This document shows, piece after piece, positions 15,461 through 22,534 of a DNA stretch of 28,992 bases. Within the stretch, counting starts at the first letter, position 1; each line of letters begins with the position of its first letter. Below the pieces are notes generated by a model that made no database searches, was not told where the DNA came from, and saw only the letters and a program-made list of their open reading frames with translations. The stretch lies in NCBI GenBank assembly GCA_964551295.1, contig CAZKDJ010000034.1, forward strand, positions 1-28,992, read 5' to 3'. A program made the translations under genes and the position numbers. The DNA comes from JAFGED01 sp964551295. Its GTDB lineage: Bacteria > Chloroflexota > Anaerolineae > B4-G1.

Positions 15461-15682
15461 CTAGCTGACGATCACGTTGAGGATGGTGATGACAAAGAAC
15501 GCGATGGTGAGGCCGATGGTGATGTTGAACAGCAGGCGTTCTATGCCTCGTCGCGTTCTATAGACAGCGCTGTCCGAGCCACCAAATACGCTCCCTAGAC
15601 CGCTGCTTTTGATCTGTAGCAAGACGGCCACGGTCAGCGCGACGCTGATGACGATCTGAGCGATGTTGAAATAAACTTGCAT
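15461..15682 (-). CDS. secG: Preprotein translocase subunit SecG
   Basis: 73-aa protein with two membrane segments (about 5-23 and 50-70) and the SecG signature between them: LLQIKSSGLGSVFGGSDS followed by YRTRRGIERLLFNITI. SecG is the small, non-essential subunit of the SecYEG channel that assists SecA-driven export. The start is preceded by GGAGGG. It is transcribed divergently from the kinase gene, with a perfect 21-bp palindrome in the shared upstream region. A lone secG away from secY/secE is the normal arrangement. Confidence 0.93.
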   Translation of the reverse strand: MQVYFNIAQIVISVALTVAVLLQIKSSGLGSVFGGSDSAVYRTRRGIERLLFNITIGLTIAFFVITILNVIVS

Positions 15683-15732
15683 TTCTTTTGCCCTCCAGAA
15701 CGGGGCGCATTATAGCATGCTACAGACGTGTT

Positions 15733-15753
15733 GGCAAGGGGGCCCCCCTTGCC
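15733..15753. promoter_or_regulatory. 21-bp perfect palindrome between secG and the kinase gene
   Basis: GGCAAGGGGG-C-CCCCCTTGCC, perfect 10-bp arms. It overlaps the likely -35 box of the kinase promoter and lies 51 bp upstream of secG, so it could be an operator for one or both divergent genes, or a transcript hairpin. Confidence 0.45.
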
Positions 15754-15777
15754 CAGGGCGCTGATTTGGAGTACAAT
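15749..15777 (+). promoter_or_regulatory. Candidate promoter of the Ser/Thr kinase gene
   Basis: -35 TTGCCC (15749-15754), 17-bp spacer, -10 TACAAT (15772-15777), 86 bp before the chosen ATG. Moderate match to the consensus. Confidence 0.5.
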
Positions 15778-15862
15778 ACCGCCTGCTGAAGACGTCAGCG
15801 GTCAACGGGCAGGCAGAGATCACTGTGGTGGTGCTGCCTTGCGAAATGGGTGGGAGCGAACG

Positions 15863-17791
15863 ATGGAATCTGTGGTGCTCAACAATCGGTACCGCCTGCT
15901 GGAGCTGGTTGGTTCTGGCGGGATGGCTGTGGTGTATTGGGGCATGGATACGCTGCTCCAGCGTCGCGTGGCGGTGAAGGTGTTGCGTGAGAGCTACTCT
16001 GACGACCCGGCTTTCCTGGCCCGCTTTCGGCGGGAGGCGCAGGCGGCGGCCAATCTCGACCATCCCAACATCGTCACGGTTTACGACGTGGGCCAGGACA
16101 ATGGTCGCCATTACATCGTCATGGAGTACGTCCAGGGCCAGGACCTGAAAACGCTGATCAGGCAGAAGGGCCAGTTGGAGGTCGGTGAGGCCCTGGACAT
16201 TGCGATCGGTATCGCGTCTGGGGTGGGACATGCGCACAAGGCCGGCGTCATCCACTGCGACGTAAAACCCCAGAACGTGTTGGTGGCTCGGGATGGGCGG
16301 GCCATGGTGACCGATTTTGGGATTGCGCGGGCGCTTTCCGAGTCCGGGCTTACCGAATCGGATACGGTGTGGGGCAGCCCGCTCTACTTTTCGCCCGAAC
16401 AGGCGGCGGGCGATCCTCCATCTCCGGCGTCTGATGTGTACAGCATCGGCGTCGTCATGTACGAGATGCTGGCTGGCAAACCGCCTTTCCATGCGGAAAA
16501 GACCGCCGCGCTGGCCTTGATGCACATGCGTGAGGAGCCAACCCCTCTGGCGATCCGCAACTCGCAGGTCCCCCCACAGTTGGAGTGGATCATCCGCAAG
16601 GTGATGGCCAAAGAGCCCTCGGCGCGCTACCGCAACGCCGAGCAGTTGGCCCGTGTCCTTGAGGAGTATCGCAAGCATGGGGAGCAGGTTACCGGATGGC
16701 AGCCCGCGGTTCCGAGTGTGGCCGGGCCCGCTGTGGCGGTCGAGAGACGCGCCGTCGAGCCTGAGCCTGAGGATGTGCCCGAACTTGTTTCAGAGTCACT
16801 GATGGATTTCAATAGGTTGACGTGGGTGCTGGCGGGGATTGCTTTTGTCGCCGTATTCGGACTCATTCCCCTGTGGTGGGCGATCTATATGGCATATTTT
16901 TCTTCCGAACAACCTGACTCACCCGTGCAATCGACCCACACACCTAGGCCGTTCGCCACCATTGAGCCGACGGTAGAGCAGGTTCTCGTGCCGAATGTGG
17001 TAGGCAAACGGATAGACGAGGCGCGGAGCGAGGCGACGCGATACGGGCTGCATCTCGTGGAGCAGGAGCGAGATGAGCCCGATGTCGAGGGCGGGCTCGT
17101 CCTCGAACAGAGCCCTGTGTCTGGAGAGCGCGTCCCAATCGATTCGGAACTCGCCGTCTATGTAAGCAAGATGGGGCAGGTGTGGCAGATGCCGAATGTG
17201 ACCGACTATCCTCTGGGAGAGATACAAGGGGGTCTCGAGTCGGAGCTGGGTTTGCACATCGTCGTCGACCGCAAGTGGAGTGAGGAACCCGAGGAAAAGG
17301 TGCTATTGCAGGAACCGTCCTCTGGCACGACGATCCACGCCGGTGATACGGTGACGCTGACGGTGAGCGGTGGTACGGACATGCCTATCAAGCTCGACGT
17401 CAACTTGGCCGATACGGTTCTATTGAGGGAGGCCAAGTTGCCCCAGGCGACGTTTCAGCCGGGTGACACAATGGAGGTCACCCTATATTGGAAGCCCCTG
17501 CGCACCACGAGCGTGCCCTACATCGTGTTTGTGCACGTGATCGACGCCGACGGCAGTTTGGTGGCGCAGCAGGACGTGGAGCCGACCGTCCCTACGACGA
17601 ATTGGGGCACGAGTGTGGTGAAGGACGTGCACCGGTTCAATCTCCCGGGTGGTCTATCTGCTGGCACGTATCAGTTGCGCACGGGCTTGTATCGCCAGGG
17701 GCAGCCGCACGTGCGGTTGCCGGTCGTGGATGCCGGCCTGACGACGGCCGAGTCGGACAGCATTCTGATCGCCGAGATCGAGGTGGAGTAG
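15863..17791 (+). CDS. PASTA-domain serine/threonine protein kinase
   Basis: 642-aa membrane kinase of the PknB type. Kinase domain (about 10-270): GSGGMAVVY loop, K39 in VAVKVL, E58, catalytic loop HCDVKPQN with D133, DFG at 151-153, and GSPLYFSPEQ. The residue before D133 is Cys rather than Arg, a non-RD loop. A membrane segment (about 319-343) leads to two extracellular PASTA repeats (about 375-437 and 441-505; VPNVVGKRIDEA and MPNVTDYPLGEI), which in homologues sense muropeptides or lipid II, and a C-terminal beta-sandwich (about 510-642) with IVFVHVIDADG. The ATG at 15863 has GGGAG upstream; the longer frame starting at 15728 adds only low-complexity sequence across the promoter and is rejected. 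No PP2C phosphatase gene is adjacent. Confidence 0.93.
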   Translation: MESVVLNNRYRLLELVGSGGMAVVYWGMDTLLQRRVAVKVLRESYSDDPAFLARFRREAQAAANLDHPNIVTVYDVGQDNGRHYIVMEYVQGQDLKTLIRQKGQLEVGEALDIAIGIASGVGHAHKAGVIHCDVKPQNVLVARDGRAMVTDFGIARALSESGLTESDTVWGSPLYFSPEQAAGDPPSPASDVYSIGVVMYEMLAGKPPFHAEKTAALALMHMREEPTPLAIRNSQVPPQLEWIIRKVMAKEPSARYRNAEQLARVLEEYRKHGEQVTGWQPAVPSVAGPAVAVERRAVEPEPEDVPELVSESLMDFNRLTWVLAGIAFVAVFGLIPLWWAIYMAYFSSEQPDSPVQSTHTPRPFATIEPTVEQVLVPNVVGKRIDEARSEATRYGLHLVEQERDEPDVEGGLVLEQSPVSGERVPIDSELAVYVSKMGQVWQMPNVTDYPLGEIQGGLESELGLHIVVDRKWSEEPEEKVLLQEPSSGTTIHAGDTVTLTVSGGTDMPIKLDVNLADTVLLREAKLPQATFQPGDTMEVTLYWKPLRTTSVPYIVFVHVIDADGSLVAQQDVEPTVPTTNWGTSVVKDVHRFNLPGGLSAGTYQLRTGLYRQGQPHVRLPVVDAGLTTAESDSILIAEIEVE

Positions 17792-17825
17792 TTTACCGAA
17801 TTAACGTATATCTAATGCGTGTGAT

Positions 17826-17854
17826 GTGGCACATTGGGTAATTTCTGGTATAAT
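17826..17854 (+). promoter_or_regulatory. Promoter of ftsH with extended -10
   Basis: -10 TATAAT (17849-17854) with TG one base upstream (extended -10), 17-bp spacer and a weak -35 GTGGCA (17826-17831), 66 bp before the ftsH start. Confidence 0.7.
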
Positions 17855-17920
17855 GGTCTCGAAAAATATCGGCGGGTTTCTCTATTTTTGTGAGGTTACT
17901 CGGTTGGTTGGAGGATTAGT

Positions 17921-19849
17921 GTGAGTTCGAGGTCTAAGGGTCAGCTTGTTATTATTCTGATTATCGTTGCCATTGCAGCGATAATCCTCTTGTCGCAGCA
18001 GGCGCAGGATACGGTTGAGGAGCCGCTGACAGAAGTCGCGGCTCAGATTCGGGCTGGGAATGTCGACGAGATTCAAGTAAAAGGCGATGAACTGTTGGTC
18101 GAGCTTGAGGATGGCACCAAGATCACGTCGCTCAAGGGAACAGAAACTGACATTTATACCCAGTTCGAAAAGCTGGGTGTAACGCCCGAGCAGCTTGAGA
18201 GCGTGAATATCCAGAACGTGTCGCCGACGGATTGGTGGGCCGTTCTGAGCGGTGGTGGCTATATCATCGTGTTGGTCCTCATGCTGGTTGGCGGATACCT
18301 GCTGCTACGCCAGTTTCAGGGCGCCAATAACCAGGCGCTTGCCTTTGGCAAGAGCCGCGCCCGGATGTACACCGGCGATCAGCCGTCGATTACCTTCGAT
18401 GACGTGGCGGGAGTGGATGAGGCCACGGAGGAGCTGCAGGAGATCGTCGAGTTTCTCAAGGAGCCGGAAAAGTTCGTCCAGTTGGGAGCGCGTATCCCCA
18501 AGGGCGTGCTGCTGGTCGGGGCGCCGGGCACGGGCAAGACCCTCCTGGCCAAGGCGGTCAGCGGCGAGGCGGGTGTGCCTTTCTTTTCAATCTCTGGTTC
18601 CGAGTTCGTGGAGATGTTCGTCGGCGTGGGTGCTTCCCGCGTGCGCGACCTGTTCGATCAGGCCAAGCGGCACAGCCCCTGCATCGTCTTTCTCGACGAG
18701 ATCGACGCCGTGGGCCGTCATCGCGGCGCCGGACTGGGCGGCTCTCACGATGAGCGGGAGCAGACGCTGAACCAGATTCTGGTCGAGATGGACGGCTTTG
18801 ATACCGATACCAACGTGATTATCATGGCGGCGACGAACCGCCCCGACATCCTTGATCCGGCGCTGCTGCGGCCCGGTCGCTTCGACCGGCGCGTGGTGCT
18901 CGACCGCCCGGACATCAGAGGGCGTGAGGCAATCTTGAAGGTGCACGTGCGCGGCAAGCCCGTCGACGAGAAGGTGGATCTGCGGACGTTGGCCAGAGGC
19001 ACACCGGGCTTTGTGGGCGCCGATATCGAAAACCTGGTCAACGAAGCGGCGATCCTGGCGGCCCGCCGCAACAAAAAGATCATCGGCATGGACGAGTTCC
19101 AGGAGTCGATCGAGCGCGTGATCGCCGGCCCAGAGCGCAAGAGCCGCCTGATGACCGAAGAGGAGAAGAATATCCTGGCCTTCCACGAGGCCGGGCATGC
19201 GTTGGTGATGCACGTGCTGCCCAAGTGCGACAGGGTGCACAAGGTCTCGATCATCGCCCGCGGGATGGCTATGGGCTACACGATGGCACTGCCAGAGGAC
19301 GATCGTCGGCTGATGAGCAAGGCCAAGTTCCGAGACGATCTGGCCGGCATGCTGGGTGGGCGGGCAGCCGAGGAGTTGGTGCTTGGCGACGTGACGACGG
19401 GCGCAGCCAGTGACCTGGAGCGCACGACGGAGTTGGCCCGCGCGATGGTGACCCGCTATGGGATGAGCGAAAAGATGGGGCCGATGACATTCGGGCAGAA
19501 GGAAGAGCTCGTGTTCCTTGGTAAAGAGATCGGCGAGCAGCGCGACTATAGTGACGCGGTGGCGCAAGAGATCGATGAAGAGGTGCGCGGGATCGTGCAC
19601 GAGGCCTACGAGCGAGCCAAAGAGGTTCTGACCCAGCATCGTGAGGCGTTGGATCGGATCGCGCAAAGGCTGATGGCGGTTGAGACCCTGAAGGCCAATG
19701 AGTTCGTTGCTCTGTTCGAGGGCACCGACGGAGAATCGGAGTCGCCGCCGAGTCCACCCTCTGCTGGGCGCGAGCGTCCGGCGGTGCAGCCGGCGCCAGA
19801 GCCCCAACAGCCTGGGCTGGAGATGCCTCCCGCACCGGCGCCGGCGTGA
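17921..19849 (+). CDS. ftsH: ATP-dependent zinc metalloprotease FtsH
   Basis: 642-aa membrane AAA+ protease that degrades misfolded or regulatory membrane and cytosolic proteins. Two membrane segments (about 8-25 and 110-130) flank a small extracytoplasmic domain. AAA module: Walker A GAPGTGKT (200-207, with GA where GP is usual), pore motif FVGVGA, Walker B IVFLDEIDA (about 255-263), and second region of homology RPGRFDRRV. Protease: HEAGH (422-426) with the third zinc ligand probably D498 in TTGAASDLE. A Pro-rich disordered tail (about 605-642) ends the protein. Start is GTG 17921 with GGAGG six bases upstream. It has its own promoter and a strong terminator. Confidence 0.97.
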   Translation: MSSRSKGQLVIILIIVAIAAIILLSQQAQDTVEEPLTEVAAQIRAGNVDEIQVKGDELLVELEDGTKITSLKGTETDIYTQFEKLGVTPEQLESVNIQNVSPTDWWAVLSGGGYIIVLVLMLVGGYLLLRQFQGANNQALAFGKSRARMYTGDQPSITFDDVAGVDEATEELQEIVEFLKEPEKFVQLGARIPKGVLLVGAPGTGKTLLAKAVSGEAGVPFFSISGSEFVEMFVGVGASRVRDLFDQAKRHSPCIVFLDEIDAVGRHRGAGLGGSHDEREQTLNQILVEMDGFDTDTNVIIMAATNRPDILDPALLRPGRFDRRVVLDRPDIRGREAILKVHVRGKPVDEKVDLRTLARGTPGFVGADIENLVNEAAILAARRNKKIIGMDEFQESIERVIAGPERKSRLMTEEEKNILAFHEAGHALVMHVLPKCDRVHKVSIIARGMAMGYTMALPEDDRRLMSKAKFRDDLAGMLGGRAAEELVLGDVTTGAASDLERTTELARAMVTRYGMSEKMGPMTFGQKEELVFLGKEIGEQRDYSDAVAQEIDEEVRGIVHEAYERAKEVLTQHREALDRIAQRLMAVETLKANEFVALFEGTDGESESPPSPPSAGRERPAVQPAPEPQQPGLEMPPAPAPA

Positions 19850-19869
19850 ACGGCTTGAGTTAAACGATA

Positions 19870-19898
19870 AAGGCGGAGCACATCGGCTCCGCCTTTTT
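19870..19898. terminator. Bidirectional rho-independent terminator
   Basis: AAGGCGGAGC-ACATCG-GCTCCGCCTT, 10-bp perfect stem with a T-run on the plus strand (for ftsH). It also lies just after the convergent acyl-CoA ligase gene (stop at 19916), which it can serve from the other strand. Confidence 0.9.
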
Positions 19899-19915
19899 GG
19901 TTGCATTCGCAAGAC

Positions 19916-21634
19916 CTACTGGGCGGCCCGTTTCCTCATCTCCTCTTCCAGCAGCACGCGCCGCAGCACCTTGCCCACCATGGTCTTGGGCAACTCATCG
20001 CGGAACTCGACGAACTTGGGCACCTTGTAGCGCGCCATGTTCTCACGGCAGAAGGCGATGATCTCCCCCTCGGTGACCGTCTCACCTCCCTTGAGGACGA
20101 CGTAGGCCTTTACCCGCTCACCTTTGTCCTTGACCGGGACACCTACGGCAGCGGCCTCCTTGACCTTGGGGTGTTCGTATAGCACCTCCTCCACCTTGCG
20201 CGGGTAGATGTTGAACCCGCCTGCGCCCAGGATCATGTCCTTCTTGCGATCCACGATCTGAAAGTAGCCGTCCTCGTCCATGCGGGCGATGTCGCCGGTG
20301 TACAGCCAGCCGTTGCGCAGAGCGTTGGCCGTCTCGGTAGGCATCTGCCAATAGCCCTTCATCACCTGCGGCCCGCGTACGATCAGCTCGCCGACCTCGC
20401 CCGGTTCCAACTCGCGCGTGCCGGTCTCGATGTCCACGATTTTGGCCTCGGCGCTGGGGAAAGGCAGGCCGATGGTGCCGATACGGTTCTCGCCGTGGAT
20501 GGGGTTGGCGTGGGTGACCGGGCTGGCCTCGCTCAGGCCGTATCCCTCTACCAGCCGTCCGCCCGTCATTTCTTGGAATCTTTGTTGCACCTCGACCGGC
20601 AGCGGCGCTGCCCCGCTGATGCAGGCCTTGATGGAGTGGATGTTGTACGCGTCGATCTCGGGATGGTTGATCAGGGAGACGTAAAGCGCCGGGACGCCGG
20701 GGTAGAGGGTGGGGCCGTGTTTGTTGATCGATTTCAGGATGTGTACCAGTATGCGGGGATTGGCGATCAGCAGCAACGACCAGCCGGAGAGGATTCCTAG
20801 GTTCATGCACGTGGTCATCGCGTAGCTGTGGTAAAGCGGCAGGGAGGTGAGAATCATCTCCTTGCCATCGACCATCTTGGGTAGCCAGGCGCGCACCTGG
20901 ACGGCGTTGGCTTGTACGTTACGATGGGATAACTGGGCCCCCTTGGAGATGCCCGTGGTGCCGCCCGTGTACATCAAGACAGCCGTGTCATCCATAGCGA
21001 CGTCCACTGGGTCGGGGTCGGCCAGCGCGCTGGAAAGCAGGTCCTGGAACCAGTAGGTGTTGACATCGCCCGAGATGTCCTGATAGTGGCCCTCTTTAGC
21101 CTCGACGGCGAGGGTGAAGAGGAACTTGAGCAGGCCGGGAAAGTATTCCTTGATGTTGGTGACGATGACGTGCTGGAGCGGGGTGTCGGCGCGAACCTGT
21201 TTCACGTTGGGATACATCAAGCTCAACGTGACGATGACCTTGGCGCCCGAGTCGCGCAGTTGGTGCTTTATCTCGCGCGCGACGTACGTCGGGTTGCAGG
21301 GCACGACGATGCCGCCGACCATCAGCGTGGCATAGTAGGCGATGATGAACTGGGGGCAGTTGGGCAGGTAGAGTGCGACGCGGTCGCCTTTATTCACGCC
21401 CAATCTTTGCAACACGAGCGCAAAGCGGCGCGTCAACCCGAGCAGCGTCTGATAGTCCATGGTGGCGTCCATCAGCGCGTCGCCCAGTTTGTCGACCACG
21501 TTGCCGAATATCAGCGCTGTGTTGTTGGGGTACGTGGTGGCGGAATTGATCAGGTTCTGTGTGATGGGGTGGCCGGGTATCTCGACCTCGGCAGGTACTC
21601 CCTCTTCGTAGCTGGCCAACCAGAGCTTTTCCAT
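19916..21634 (-). CDS. Long-chain fatty-acid--CoA ligase (FadD-like), copy 1
   Basis: 572-aa ANL-superfamily adenylating enzyme that should activate a fatty acid with ATP and CoA. Motifs: P-loop YTGGTTGISKGA (222-233), YGLSE (365-369), TGD (446-448), DRKKD (462-466) and the catalytic C-domain lysine in GKVLRR (K555). The N-terminal start MEKLWLASYEEG is shared with the second ligase in the window. GGGAGGTG precedes the ATG. It has its own near-consensus promoter, so it is not simply the tail of the upstream ligase-isomerase operon. Chain-length preference cannot be told from sequence; long-chain is the usual annotation for this subgroup. Confidence 0.9.
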   Translation of the reverse strand: MEKLWLASYEEGVPAEVEIPGHPITQNLINSATTYPNNTALIFGNVVDKLGDALMDATMDYQTLLGLTRRFALVLQRLGVNKGDRVALYLPNCPQFIIAYYATLMVGGIVVPCNPTYVAREIKHQLRDSGAKVIVTLSLMYPNVKQVRADTPLQHVIVTNIKEYFPGLLKFLFTLAVEAKEGHYQDISGDVNTYWFQDLLSSALADPDPVDVAMDDTAVLMYTGGTTGISKGAQLSHRNVQANAVQVRAWLPKMVDGKEMILTSLPLYHSYAMTTCMNLGILSGWSLLLIANPRILVHILKSINKHGPTLYPGVPALYVSLINHPEIDAYNIHSIKACISGAAPLPVEVQQRFQEMTGGRLVEGYGLSEASPVTHANPIHGENRIGTIGLPFPSAEAKIVDIETGTRELEPGEVGELIVRGPQVMKGYWQMPTETANALRNGWLYTGDIARMDEDGYFQIVDRKKDMILGAGGFNIYPRKVEEVLYEHPKVKEAAAVGVPVKDKGERVKAYVVLKGGETVTEGEIIAFCRENMARYKVPKFVEFRDELPKTMVGKVLRRVLLEEEMRKRAAQ

Positions 21635-21713
21635 CGGGCACCTCCCTTGTTACGAGCGGGGGACATCGTCTCGATGTGGGCGTGGTGTATGCCCCAGGTC
21701 GGATAGCTAACTT

Positions 21714-21723
21714 CTAAATTTAG
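21714..21723. promoter_or_regulatory. Small palindrome at the ligase promoter
   Basis: CTAAATTTAG, a perfect 10-bp palindrome touching the downstream edge of the -10 box of the copy-1 ligase promoter. It could be a repressor half-site, but it is short and AT-rich. Confidence 0.25.
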
Positions 21724-21750
21724 TATAGTGGAGTTGCAGGGGGTTGTCAA
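21722..21750 (-). promoter_or_regulatory. Sigma-70-type promoter of acyl-CoA ligase copy 1
   Basis: Minus strand -35 TTGACA (21750-21745), 17-bp spacer, -10 TATACT (21727-21722); located between the isomerase stop (21761) and the ligase start (21634). Confidence 0.85.
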
Positions 21751-21760
21751 TAGCGAGTGG

Positions 21761-22534
21761 TTACGCTAACCCCTTGGCCACCGCAATCAACCGCACGATC
21801 TTGGCAAAGGCGTGGGGATCGCGCCCTTTGCGGCCTGCCCCGGCGCCGTCTACCTCCGGGGAGGCCAGCAGGTCCGATGCGTACTCCGGCGCGACGCTGC
21901 CGCCGTAGATGATGCGTACTGCGCCAGCACTGCTGGCGCAGTACGTACGACCGAGCCACTGCCGGATCGACCCGCAGCCTGCCGCGACGTGCTCCGGTTG
22001 GGCCGGCTCCTTGACGCCGATCGTCCACTCCGGCTCGTAGACCAGGGTCATCTGGGCTACTTGCTCGGTCTGGCAATCGGCAAACAGAGCAGGCAGGCGC
22101 GCTTCCAGCACTTCTGTAGCTTGTTCCCGCTTGCCCCTGCTTTCCCCCACCAAGAGGATGGGCCGCAGCCCGGCCTCGAAAGCTGCGTGCATCTTGTGGT
22201 TGACGTCCGCATCGCTCTCACCCGTGCGGCGGCGGATCTCCCAGTGGTTGAGCATCACCCACTCACACCCGGCGTTGGCCAGCAGCGGGGCGGAGATTTC
22301 TCCCGTGTGGGCCAGCCCTGGCGCGGCGTACAGGTTCTGTGCCCCCACTGCGATAGGCGTTTTGACTAGCGCCTGAGCCACCGACTGGAGCGCCGTGTAC
22401 GGCGGGCACAGCACAATGTCCACAGCCTGTGCCAGATCGCCCACGGCGGCGCGGAATCGGCGTACGAAGGCCATGCTTTCGGGGATCGTCATGGCCATCT
22501 TCCAGTTGGCCAGAGCGAGTGGCTTGCGATTCAT
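21761..22534 (-). CDS. Divergent triosephosphate isomerase family protein
   Basis: 257-aa TIM-barrel protein of the triosephosphate isomerase family. The catalytic trio is kept: K12 (ANWKM), H97 and E167 (VYEPEW). Several otherwise strict motifs are changed: GHSERR reads NHWEIRR, loop 6 WAIGTGK-like sequence reads WTIGVKE, and the phosphate-binding DGALVGGASL reads DGAGAGRKGR, while YGGSV (210-214) and GAQN are intact. The start codon overlaps the stop of the upstream acyl-CoA ligase as ATGA, with GGAGGT just upstream, so translation is coupled to the ligase rather than to glycolytic genes. It may be an authentic but divergent isomerase or a paralogue with another phosphosugar substrate, so I withhold the symbol tpiA. 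Confidence 0.8.
   Translation of the reverse strand: MNRKPLALANWKMAMTIPESMAFVRRFRAAVGDLAQAVDIVLCPPYTALQSVAQALVKTPIAVGAQNLYAAPGLAHTGEISAPLLANAGCEWVMLNHWEIRRRTGESDADVNHKMHAAFEAGLRPILLVGESRGKREQATEVLEARLPALFADCQTEQVAQMTLVYEPEWTIGVKEPAQPEHVAAGCGSIRQWLGRTYCASSAGAVRIIYGGSVAPEYASDLLASPEVDGAGAGRKGRDPHAFAKIVRLIAVAKGLA
21916..21946. repeat. 31-bp perfect palindrome inside the TIM-family gene
   Basis: Arms of 15 bases around a central C; the core reads CTGCGCCAGCA-C-TGCTGGCGCAG. It encodes the helix and turn just before the YGGSV strand without changing the usual spacing of the motifs. It resembles a REP-type palindrome embedded in coding sequence. Confidence 0.7.

Noticed and set aside
15710..16678. 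322-codon minus-strand open frame
   Set aside because: Antisense to the kinase domain and overlapping the secG-kinase promoter region; no family features.
18587..19912. 441-codon minus-strand open frame
   Set aside because: Complement of ftsH, rich in His, Arg and Leu; no start signal and crosses the ftsH terminator.
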